Of a stretch of 9,449 bases of DNA, positions 1 through 5,416 are shown one piece after another (the stretch's first letter is position 1; every line of letters begins with the position of its first letter). Source of the stretch: an uncultured Solirubrobacterales bacterium (lineage in GTDB: Bacteria > Actinomycetota > Thermoleophilia > Solirubrobacterales > Solirubrobacteraceae); the NCBI GenBank assembly GCA_903959665.1, contig CAJBXY010000196.1, forward strand, positions 1-9,449, read 5' to 3'. The position numbers were made by a program, and so were the translations under genes. The notes under the pieces are model-generated. The model had not been told where the DNA came from, made no database searches, and saw only the letters and a list, made by a program, of their open reading frames with translations.

Positions 1-135
1 GTCGACCTCCTCGAGCTGGAAGGCTTCGATCGGCTCGCCCTCGCGTTCCTCGCGGATAACCCAGGCGGTCATCTTGGCGGGCAGATCGCCCGGTTCGGTT
101 GTGACGTTTGCGATTGCGGAGATGTCAACGGCCAT
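1..135 (-). CDS. ccr: Crotonyl-CoA carboxylase/reductase, N-terminal fragment (runs off the left edge)
   Basis: Reading the minus strand from the ATG at 135 gives 45 uninterrupted codons to the window edge, beginning MAVDISAIANV. The stretch with LPAKMTAWVIR at residues 18-28, then EGEPIEAFQLEEVD at 32-45, resembles the N-terminus of actinobacterial crotonyl-CoA carboxylase/reductase, where a 'P.kM.A.VIR..r.GeP..AFQ.E.VdvPe' segment precedes the medium-chain dehydrogenase fold. Family knowledge: these enzymes reductively carboxylate crotonyl-CoA to ethylmalonyl-CoA with NADPH, for the ethylmalonyl-CoA pathway or extender-unit supply. No catalytic residue is visible, so another member of the zinc-type alcohol dehydrogenase/quinone reductase superfamily is possible. 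No Shine-Dalgarno precedes the ATG; a TATTAT box lies 7 nt upstream, which suggests leaderless initiation. It is divergent from the TMEM175 gene. Confidence 0.62.
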   Translation of the reverse strand, partial: MAVDISAIANVTTEPGDLPAKMTAWVIREEREGEPIEAFQLEEVD

Positions 136-214
136 GGCGCCAATAATACGGCTCGCGCGGCAAATCGGACTTGCCGCGGCGAGCAGTCCGAGGCGAAGCC
201 GATACTTCAGCGCG
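136..214. promoter_or_regulatory. Divergent promoter region between ccr and the TMEM175 gene
   Basis: This 79-bp gap separates two divergent starts. On the minus strand TATTAT (148 to 143) is 5/6 to the sigma70-type -10 and ends 7 nt before the ccr ATG, the spacing expected when transcription starts at the start codon. On the plus strand GATACT (201-206) is 4/6 and lies 8 nt before the GTG at 215. I see no convincing -35 for either and no Shine-Dalgarno. The boxes are inferred from consensus alone. Confidence 0.4.
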
Positions 215-856
215 GTGGAGCGCGAGGCAAATAGCGGCAGCGAAAGCAAGAAGGCCTTCGACCTCGACCGCACGATCGCCCTGAGCGACGGAATCTTTGC
301 CTTCGCGTTGACCTTGCTGGTGCTGAGCATCAGCGTGCCTGAAATTTCGCACAGCAGCTCCAGCAGCGAACTTTGGGCGGCGCTCAAGGACCGCGAGCAA
401 GAGCTGATCTCTTACCTGATCAGCTTCGCCGTTATCGGCAGCTTCTGGGTTCGCCACCACAAACTTTGTGGCTCGCTGAAGGCCGTTGACGGGCCTTTCG
501 TCGCGATCAACCTCGTCTACCTTGCGACCGTCGCCTTCATCCCTTACCCGACGCAGATCCTCGGCGACTTTCAGAACTCGGCCGGCTTTGCCCTCTACGC
601 GGCTGCGATCTCAATCTCGATGCTCGTCTCGGTCGGCCTCAACGAGCATGCGATCCGTAGCGACCTGATGGCAGCGAAGCCAAGCGCCGGAGAGCTAAAG
701 GGTCGCCGGATCGACGGCGTCGCAGTGATCGGGGGCTTCATCGCTTCGATCCCGCTGGTGCTCTTGACCGGCGAGCTGTGGCTTGGTTACCTCAGCTGGA
801 TCCTCGGAGCCAACTTCCATCTCTTGCTGCGCGCCGGTGGTTCAGGGAAGCATTAG
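215..856 (+). CDS. TMEM175-family (DUF1211) six-helix potassium channel-like membrane protein
   Basis: Starting at GTG 215 gives 213 residues. The family signature RxxxFSD at the start of helix 1 appears as R19-TIA-L23-S24-D25-G, followed by IFAFALTLLVLSISV. About six hydrophobic segments follow in the order expected for bacterial TMEM175: LISYLISFAVIGSFW, INLVYLATVAFIPY, ALYAAAISISMLVSVGL, VAVIGGFIASIPLVLL and LWLGYLSWILGANFHLLL. Known bacterial members form tetrameric cation channels with modest K+ selectivity; activity here is inferred. In-frame ATGs further upstream (74, 122, 134) would run over the divergent ccr start and add a non-conserved arginine-rich tail, so I prefer the GTG. The usual motif Phe is Leu here. 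The 3' end overlaps the convergent lipoprotein gene by 15 bp. Confidence 0.85.
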   Translation: MEREANSGSESKKAFDLDRTIALSDGIFAFALTLLVLSISVPEISHSSSSSELWAALKDREQELISYLISFAVIGSFWVRHHKLCGSLKAVDGPFVAINLVYLATVAFIPYPTQILGDFQNSAGFALYAAAISISMLVSVGLNEHAIRSDLMAAKPSAGELKGRRIDGVAVIGGFIASIPLVLLTGELWLGYLSWILGANFHLLLRAGGSGKH

Positions 857-1279
857 GTCGTTCTGAGCCGACGGTCGCTCGCCTGCGACGCTGATAATTG
901 AGGCGGGGATCGCGTCGTCTTCAACCGAAAGTGAGTAGGTGCCGTCGGTTAGGTTGGCCTTCATCGAGGCCGTGTTGTTCGGCGCAATTGTCGCGCTCTG
1001 GCTGTCGATCCGCAGATCGGAGGTGCCGGAAGGGGAGTTGGCGCCGAAGGTGACGCGCTGGTCGCTGGCGGTCAGGTTGCTGACGATCAGCGTTATCGGC
1101 CCGCCGCCAATCCGGTCTGGCGAGATTGAGATCTTCTTCGGCATCAACGAGGCATTGAGCTGAATCGGAACCGGCGGCCGCAGCTCGTTGGCGGTCCGCT
1201 CTTTGGTGCCGCAGCCAACGAGCACCAGCGCAGTGATCGCTAGTAGGGCAAGGCTAGTTTTGCGTGTCGCTTTCAGCAT
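842..1279 (-). CDS. Small secreted lipoprotein of unknown function
   Basis: The protein has 145 residues. It starts with a lipoprotein signal: basic n-region MLKATRK, hydrophobic core SLALLAITALVL, then the lipobox LVGC with the lipidated Cys at residue 23. The mature part begins with a proline-rich linker (RPPVPIQLNASL). A roughly 70-residue beta-rich section follows, with alternating strands ITLIVSNLT, QRVTFGAN, SATIAPNNTASMKANL and GTYSLSVED. This pattern, ending in a 'dGtYsl' strand, resembles small cupredoxin- or Ig-like extracytoplasmic domains, but no copper-ligand set (His/Cys/Met) is present. It should be anchored to the outer face of the membrane. No enzymatic role can be assigned. 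The start has a weak purine-rich AGAAG upstream. It lies 53 bp downstream of the 66-aa gene on the same strand and may be co-transcribed with it. Confidence 0.8.
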   Translation of the reverse strand: MLKATRKTSLALLAITALVLVGCGTKERTANELRPPVPIQLNASLMPKKISISPDRIGGGPITLIVSNLTASDQRVTFGANSPSGTSDLRIDSQSATIAPNNTASMKANLTDGTYSLSVEDDAIPASIISVAGERPSAQNDLMLP

Positions 1280-1332
1280 GGCTTCTTCTGTCGGCGCCGG
1301 TCAGCAGCGCTGAAGCTGACTCTAACGGACGG

Positions 1333-1533
1333 CTAGAGGCCGATGCTGGAGTGTTCGCTGGCAGCTTCGTCGGTCAGCGTGAAGAGTTCGGCCTGGAGGC
1401 GCTCCCAAGCTTCCGCCTCCGCGCGCTCATAGTCGCTGCCCTCAAGGTCACGAAGGTCCTCGCGGTAGTTCTCCCAAGCGGCCTGCACGCGTGGGTCGGG
1501 CGATATCTTTGGTTGCGGCGCGGTCGTCGTCAC
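1333..1533 (-). CDS. Conserved-looking small acidic protein, 66 aa, unknown function
   Basis: The frame is open further upstream, but the best start is the GTG at 1533. GGAGGAGG (1550 to 1543) lies 9 nt before it and is the strongest Shine-Dalgarno in the window; another in-frame GTG at 1542 directly abuts that sequence and is less likely. The 66 residues begin with a Thr/Pro-rich stretch (VTTTAPQPKISPDP). A charged, probably helical body follows, rich in Glu, Asp, Trp and Ala (AAWENYREDLRDLEG at 18-32, then YERAEAEAWERLQAEL at 35-50). There is no signal peptide or membrane segment. It lies between ygfZ (73-bp gap) and the lipoprotein gene (53-bp gap). I recognise no family. Choosing the GTG removes an apparent overlap with ygfZ. 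Confidence 0.66.
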   Translation of the reverse strand: MTTTAPQPKISPDPRVQAAWENYREDLRDLEGSDYERAEAEAWERLQAELFTLTDEAASEHSSIGL

Positions 1534-1542
1534 GTCAGTCAC

Positions 1543-1550
1543 CCTCCTCC
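1543..1550 (-). promoter_or_regulatory. Strong Shine-Dalgarno that sets the start of the 66-aa gene
   Basis: On the minus strand the sequence reads GGAGGAGG, 9 nt before GTG 1533. Most other starts in this window have no clear ribosome-binding site, so this decides between the possible starts and supports the small gene being translated. Confidence 0.7.
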
Positions 1551-1606
1551 AGGTTGATGATCGGATCACTGTACCCCGCGCTTCGGCCAGTATTGAATTG
1601 GCGCCG

Positions 1607-2560
1607 TTATTGGCCGCTCGGAGCGGGAAAAAGCGTCGCTTCAACGGGCCCGTCGCCAACCTTGAGCGTTGAACCGTCCTGCGCTTCGCGGCGAATCAAT
1701 GCGAGGCCGATCGTCCCCTGCTCTGGCGAAACCGCGAGGCTGGTCAGAACTCCCACCTCACGCTCGCTTGTGCTCAGCGCGGCGCCAATCTCAGCCTCGC
1801 CACTCAACTTCAGTGAGCAGAGCCGGCGGTTCGGGCGGCCGCGGTAGTGGAGCCGGGCGATCGTCTCCTGGCCGACGTAACAGCCCTTCGTGAAACTGAC
1901 GGCGCGATCGTTAAGGCCGCCCTCCTCGGGGATCACTGTCTCGTCGAGGTCGACGCCGTAGCGCGGGCGGCCGCTCTCGATCCGCGCCAACTCAGCCAGC
2001 GGCTCGTCGGCTGGCGTAGCGCCGGCGGCCAGCAGCGCGGCGCGAACCTGCTCGCCGTCGTCGACGGCGCAGAGCACGTCAACGCCCACGTTGGTGGCGA
2101 TCAGCCGCACCGGGCGGCCAGCGAGCTCGGCTGCGACGTTGTCGTCTTCGCCCTCACCGAGCGAGTCGGCGCCGGCGATTGTTCGCGACTGCGGCCCGAG
2201 CAGCGAGAAGAGGTTTGTTTCGAGCGTCCGCTTGTGGAGCTCCGCGTCGTAGCCGACGAGGCCGTGACGGATCGCGTCGAAGATCGCCTGTAGCGCGCAG
2301 CGCTCGACGTCGAGCAGCAGCTCCGCTTCGGTCGCGAGCACGCGCAGATCGCCGAGCATTCTGCCCTTTGCTGTGCAGCAGGCTGCGAGGCATCCAGTTC
2401 CAGGGGTGAGCGCCTCAATCTCGTTTGTGACAACGGCGCTGAGTGCTTCCTTGGCCTGCGGGCCGCTGAGCGCGAGGCGGCCGCGGTCGGAGCGGTCAAC
2501 TAGCGCCGCTCCGCTTCGGAGGGCATCGACTTCAGCCGAGCTCGGTGGGGTGAGGGTCAT
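1607..2560 (-). CDS. ygfZ: YgfZ/GcvT-family folate-binding protein (Fe-S cluster maintenance)
   Basis: The 317-residue product carries the YgfZ signature K-G-C-Y-x-G-Q-E as KGCYVGQE in the second half, inside an 'RAVSFTKGCYVGQETIAR' segment. The N-terminal half has the aminomethyltransferase-like fold markers ('aLvDrSdRGrLaLsGpqA...L'), and the C-terminal barrel ends with GTIGLALIRRE. YgfZ binds tetrahydrofolate and helps assemble or repair certain Fe-S proteins such as MiaB; this is family knowledge. The length is typical for the family. The KGCYxGQE Cys separates it from true glycine-cleavage T protein. The gene is divergent from the mntR-like gene, across an 85-bp gap. There is no Shine-Dalgarno before ATG 2560; TATCCT (2575 to 2570) lies 9 nt upstream. 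The neighbouring fbiC encodes a two-cluster radical SAM enzyme, a possible but unproven client. Confidence 0.9.
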   Translation of the reverse strand: MTLTPPSSAEVDALRSGAALVDRSDRGRLALSGPQAKEALSAVVTNEIEALTPGTGCLAACCTAKGRMLGDLRVLATEAELLLDVERCALQAIFDAIRHGLVGYDAELHKRTLETNLFSLLGPQSRTIAGADSLGEGEDDNVAAELAGRPVRLIATNVGVDVLCAVDDGEQVRAALLAAGATPADEPLAELARIESGRPRYGVDLDETVIPEEGGLNDRAVSFTKGCYVGQETIARLHYRGRPNRRLCSLKLSGEAEIGAALSTSEREVGVLTSLAVSPEQGTIGLALIRREAQDGSTLKVGDGPVEATLFPAPSGQ

Positions 2561-2610
2561 CGACGCTCAAGGATAGGAGCAGCCGCGCGGGGGCAGGCGA
2601 GTTAGCGCGG

Positions 2611-2645
2611 TTGATAATAAAAGTTAGGCTTGCCATAATTAGCCG
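2611..2645 (+). promoter_or_regulatory. Sigma70-type promoter for the mntR-like gene, leaderless architecture
   Basis: TTGATA (2611-2616, 5/6 to TTGACA), a 17-nt spacer and CATAAT (2634-2639, 5/6 to TATAAT) form the best promoter in the window. Only 6 nt separate the -10 from ATG 2646, so transcription should begin at or next to the A of the start codon. No Shine-Dalgarno is present, which fits a leaderless mRNA, common in actinobacteria. A second -10-like hexamer, GATAAT, at 2613-2618 has no -35. Confidence 0.68.
2621..2640. promoter_or_regulatory. DtxR/MntR-type operator, imperfect inverted repeat
   Basis: AAGTTAGGCTTGCCATAATT consists of two 9-nt arms around a central TT; 6 of 9 positions are symmetric, with the inner GGC/GCC perfect. 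Part of it resembles the DtxR/IdeR consensus half (TTAGGCT..CC). It covers most of the spacer and all of the -10 of the promoter for the regulator gene beside it, so bound repressor would block RNA polymerase. Metal-dependent autoregulation is inferred from position and family. Confidence 0.55.
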
Positions 2646-3320
2646 ATGGAGCGAACTGAGGAGCGCCACAGCCCAGCGGTTGAGGACTACGCGAAAGCGA
2701 TCTACACGCTGCAGGAAAGAGCCGACGGGCCGGTTACGACGACGGCCCTAGCGGAGCGGCTTGAGGTGAGCGCTGCCTCGGCCTCGGGGATGGTTCGCAG
2801 GCTCGGTGAAATTGGCCTGGTTGAACACGAGCCCTACAAAGGTGTTGAGCTGACCGATGCCGGTCGCGCCGTTGCGCTCGAAGTTATTCGTCACCACCGC
2901 TTGTTGGAGCTGCTGCTGGCTGAGCTTGGGGTGCCGTGGGACAGAGTTCACGACGAAGCGGAGGTGCTTGAACACCACATCTCAGAGGAGCTCGAGGCGC
3001 TGATCGCCGAGCGGCTTGGCGACCCAACCCATGACCCGCACGGCGACCCGATTCCGGCCGTCGACCTGACCGTTGAGGAAGGAACGACGATCGCGCTCGA
3101 TCAACTTGAGATTGGTGCGTGCGGCCTGTTCGTGCGCGTCTCCGACTCCGACCCCGAGATGCTGCGCTACCTCAGCGGCCTTGGGCTAGCGCCGGGGGAA
3201 CGGCTGGAGTTGGTTCGCCGCGAACCGTTCGAAGGGCCGCTGATCGTCAGCTTCGCCGGCGCCGAGCACCCGCTCGGGATCGCGCTGGCGCGGGCGATGC
3301 GGGTTGAGGTTGAGCAGTGA
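2646..3320 (+). CDS. mntR: DtxR-family metalloregulator with MntR-type (manganese) ligands
   Basis: The 224 residues follow the three-domain DtxR/IdeR plan. A winged helix spans about 9-75 (AVEDYAKAIYTL, then VTTTALAERLEVSAASASGMVRRL). The dimerisation and metal-binding domain covers about 76-140 (RHHRLLELLLAELG, VHDEAEVLEHHIS). A FeoA/SH3-like domain covers about 145-222. Aligned by eye to DtxR, the Met10 position is Asp14 and the Cys102 position is Glu106; Glu109, His110, His84, Glu88 and His102 match the remaining ligands. Asp and Glu at the two switch positions are the MntR pattern (Asp8, Glu99 in Bacillus), implying Mn(II) rather than Fe(II) sensing. MntR Glu11 is Lys17 here. The gene overlaps mntH by 4 nt (GTGA). 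A probable operator sits in its own promoter. It is expected to repress itself and mntH when Mn is ample. Confidence 0.88.
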   Translation: MERTEERHSPAVEDYAKAIYTLQERADGPVTTTALAERLEVSAASASGMVRRLGEIGLVEHEPYKGVELTDAGRAVALEVIRHHRLLELLLAELGVPWDRVHDEAEVLEHHISEELEALIAERLGDPTHDPHGDPIPAVDLTVEEGTTIALDQLEIGACGLFVRVSDSDPEMLRYLSGLGLAPGERLELVRREPFEGPLIVSFAGAEHPLGIALARAMRVEVEQ

Positions 3321-4639
3321 GCAAAGCGCTGCGCGAAGAGGCGGCCGCTGGCGAGCCTGTGCCGCCCGGAGCCGATCCTCAGGCGGCAGTCCAAAGCGAG
3401 CTGAGCGACCTCGAACGGCTCAGCGGCCGCGGCCGCGGCAGAACCGTGCTTGCCGTTCTCGGACCGGCCTTCGTCGCCTGCATCGCCTACATCGACCCAG
3501 GCAACTTCGCCACCAACATCACGGCCGGCTCAACCTACGGATATCTGCTGGTTTGGGTGCTGGTCAGCGCCAACCTGATGGCGATGCTGATCCAGAACCT
3601 CTCGGCCAAGATCGGCATCGCGACCGGCAAGAACCTTCCCGAGCTCTGCCGCGAGCACTTCCGCCGCCCGGTCGTGCGTGGGCTCTGGGTGCAGGCCGAG
3701 ATCGTCGCGATGGCAACCGACCTGGCTGAGTTCGTTGGCGCCGCGCTGGCGCTGAACCTGCTTTTCGGCGTGCCGCTGCTGCCGGCCGGAATCATCACCG
3801 CCGTCGCCTCTTTCGGCATTCTCTCCTTGCAGCAGCGCGGCTACCGCCGCTTCGAAGTAGCGCTCGTCTTCTTCCTGCTGATCATCCTGCTCGGCTTCCT
3901 CTACAACACGCTGCAGATTGGTTTCGACGCCGGCGCCGCAGCGGCCGGCCTAGTTCCCTCGTTCGATGGGGCGGAGAGCGTCCTCTTGGCAACGGGAATC
4001 CTCGGCGCGACGGTGATGCCGCACGTGATCTACCTCCACTCGGCGCTAACGCAGGGGCGGATCAAGCCGCGCGATGACGACGAGCGCCGCAAGCTGCTGC
4101 GCTTTCAGCGGATCGACGTGACGCTGGCAATGGGTGTGGCCGGAGTCGTCAACCTGCTGATGCTGCTTGTAGCCGCATCGCTGTTCTTTGGCGGCGATCT
4201 CGCTGGAACCGACACGATCGAAGGCGCCTACAGCGGCTTTGATCAGCTAATCGGCGGCGACGCGGCGCTGGCCTTCGCGCTTGCGCTGCTGGCCTCCGGT
4301 TTCGCCAGCTCAAGCGTCGGCACCTACGCCGGCCAGGTCGTAATGCAGGGCTTCATTAACCGCACGATCCCGCTGACGCTGAGGCGCGCAATCACGATGG
4401 CGCCGGCGCTGATCGTGCTCGCGATCGGCGTAAACCCAACCGACGCTCTGGTGATCAGCCAAGTTGTGCTGTCGTTTGGAATCCCGTTTGCGCTCGTGCC
4501 GCTGGTGCTGCTGACGCGCCGCGCCGACGTGATGGGAGTGCTCGTCAATAAGCCGATCACGACGATTGCCGCCGCGGTCGTCGCGGCGCTGATCATCTCC
4601 TTGAACCTCTTCCTAGTTGTCCAAATTGTGATCGGCTAA
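3317..4639 (+). CDS. mntH: NRAMP-family divalent metal (Mn2+) transporter
   Basis: The 440-residue membrane protein has the NRAMP landmarks. TM1 carries YIDPGNFATN, with Asp60 and Asn63 as metal ligands of the DPGN motif. TM6 carries GATVMPHVIYLHS, with Met234, Pro235 and His236 of the MPH motif. TM3 has AEIVAMATDLAEFVGAALAL. About eleven helices follow a 42-residue cytoplasmic N-terminus rich in charged residues. The methionine ligand is typical of transporters selecting Mn2+ or Fe2+ over Ca2+ and Mg2+. The product should be a proton-coupled inner-membrane importer. It starts at a GTG overlapping the regulator's TGA stop, with TGAGG 7 nt upstream, so translation is probably coupled. The pairing with an MntR-type regulator makes manganese the likely substrate. 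Confidence 0.93.
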   Translation: MSKALREEAAAGEPVPPGADPQAAVQSELSDLERLSGRGRGRTVLAVLGPAFVACIAYIDPGNFATNITAGSTYGYLLVWVLVSANLMAMLIQNLSAKIGIATGKNLPELCREHFRRPVVRGLWVQAEIVAMATDLAEFVGAALALNLLFGVPLLPAGIITAVASFGILSLQQRGYRRFEVALVFFLLIILLGFLYNTLQIGFDAGAAAAGLVPSFDGAESVLLATGILGATVMPHVIYLHSALTQGRIKPRDDDERRKLLRFQRIDVTLAMGVAGVVNLLMLLVAASLFFGGDLAGTDTIEGAYSGFDQLIGGDAALAFALALLASGFASSSVGTYAGQVVMQGFINRTIPLTLRRAITMAPALIVLAIGVNPTDALVISQVVLSFGIPFALVPLVLLTRRADVMGVLVNKPITTIAAAVVAALIISLNLFLVVQIVIG

Positions 4640-4676
4640 CGCGCGGCGAGCGTGGCCGGGTAAGCTGCAGGGCGCA

Positions 4677-5039
4677 ATGGCATTGGCCGCTTCATTCCAA
4701 GAGGTAATCGACTCGCTCCCCGACGACTGGTCGGACCTCGATCTTGACCTGCGGATTTTCGATGAGTCGCGCTACGTCGAAGCGGCCACCTTCCTCGTCG
4801 TCTGTAACGCCCAGCCTTACTCCCACAACGATTGGCACTGGAAGCTGCTCTGCGCACACCGCTTCGGCCACGCCGCGGCTCCGCAAGCCGTCCACCGCTC
4901 ACTGCTGTTCCTCGACGAAGCTGGAATCGATGGCGAGTTTGTGGTCCGCAGCGTCCGTTCCGGGCGCGCGCCGGTATTCGACGCCTGGGGGCGGCCGGAG
5001 AGCGTGCGCGAAGATTTCCGCCGCATCCACAACCAGTAG
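4677..5039 (+). CDS. Unknown Cys/His-rich 120-aa protein between mntH and fbiC
   Basis: The gene starts at ATG 4677, 37 bp after mntH, with AGGG a few bases upstream; the codon pattern and tight packing support it. The protein is soluble, with no signal peptide or membrane segment. It has an acidic N-terminal segment (DDWSDLDLDLRIFDE, 16-30). A middle section follows, unusually dense in Cys, His and Trp: Cys43, His50, His54, Cys59, His61, His65 and His73, with Trp53 and Trp55. The C-terminus is basic and ends WGRPESVREDFRRIHNQ. The cluster could bind a metal, but the spacing does not match a zinc finger that I recognise. I cannot name a family. The stop lies 2 nt before the next start, so the two are surely co-transcribed. 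Confidence 0.74.
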   Translation: MALAASFQEVIDSLPDDWSDLDLDLRIFDESRYVEAATFLVVCNAQPYSHNDWHWKLLCAHRFGHAAAPQAVHRSLLFLDEAGIDGEFVVRSVRSGRAPVFDAWGRPESVREDFRRIHNQ

Positions 5040-5041
5040 AG

Positions 5042-5404
5042 ATGGCGAAGGTGGTGGCGGCGGTCCCCGACCTGCTCTTTGGTTCGAAGCTGGAATCGGC
5101 GCTCACTGCGGGCGGCTTCGATTGCGAACTGATTGCGAGCGCCGACGCTGCCCGCGCAGCCGCCGCCGGCGCCGATCTGCTCGTCGTTGACCTAACCGAC
5201 GCCGACTTCGGTGGGGTCGAACTGGTTGAAGCGATGGGGCAGGCCGGCGAGCTCGCTTCGCTGCGAACGCTCGGCTTCTACAGCCATGTTGAGCCGCAGG
5301 TCAAAGCGGCGGCGACGGCGGCCGGATTCGACCTCGTCGTGCCGCGTTCGCGGATCAACCGCGAGGGCGCCGAGCTAGCCGCGAAGCTGCTCGCGGGCGC
5401 ATAG
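5042..5404 (+). CDS. Stand-alone degenerate response-regulator receiver-like protein
   Basis: ATG 5042 lies 2 nt after the previous stop. The open frame extends upstream, but that part is a shadow of the preceding gene. The 120 residues alternate beta strands and helices as in a CheY-like domain: KVVAAVPD, helix LFGSKLESALTAGG, ADLLVVDLTDADFGG with Asp50 at the phosphoacceptor position, TLGFYSHVE with Ser81 near the conserved Thr/Ser site, and FDLVVPRSRI. The pair of acidic residues after strand 1 is reduced to Asp10, and the conserved Lys of the last strand is absent (PRSR instead of a KP pair). It may therefore not be phosphorylated normally. There is no output domain. Role unknown; it ends 12 nt before fbiC in the same frame. 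Confidence 0.76.
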   Translation: MAKVVAAVPDLLFGSKLESALTAGGFDCELIASADAARAAAAGADLLVVDLTDADFGGVELVEAMGQAGELASLRTLGFYSHVEPQVKAAATAAGFDLVVPRSRINREGAELAAKLLAGA

Positions 5405-5416
5405 ACTGGGCGAGCA

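Noticed and set aside
74..214. Longer N-terminus for the TMEM175 protein
   Set aside because: It would overlap the divergent ccr-like coding start and adds an Arg/Ser-rich stretch not expected before the RxxxFSD helix.
1534..1659. Upstream extension of the 66-aa gene to an ATG overlapping ygfZ
   Set aside because: The extension is basic and unlike the acidic body, runs into ygfZ, and ignores the strong GGAGGAGG before GTG 1533.
2561..2645. Manganese (yybP-ykoY type) riboswitch ahead of the Mn operon
   Set aside because: The gap is too short, lacks the conserved loops, and the promoter places the transcript start at the start codon.
3423..3436. Perfect palindrome GCGGCCGCGGCCGC in the mntH N-terminus
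   Set aside because: It encodes the Gly/Arg repeat of the cytoplasmic tail; nothing suggests a site beyond GC-rich chance.
4640..4676. Separate promoter or terminator between mntH and the 120-aa gene
   Set aside because: Only a weak TAAGCT hexamer (3/6) with no -35, and no stem-loop followed by T residues.
4832..5041. Upstream extension of the receiver-like protein
   Set aside because: It lies entirely inside the preceding 120-aa gene in another frame and is arginine-rich shadow sequence; ATG 5042 begins at the first beta strand.
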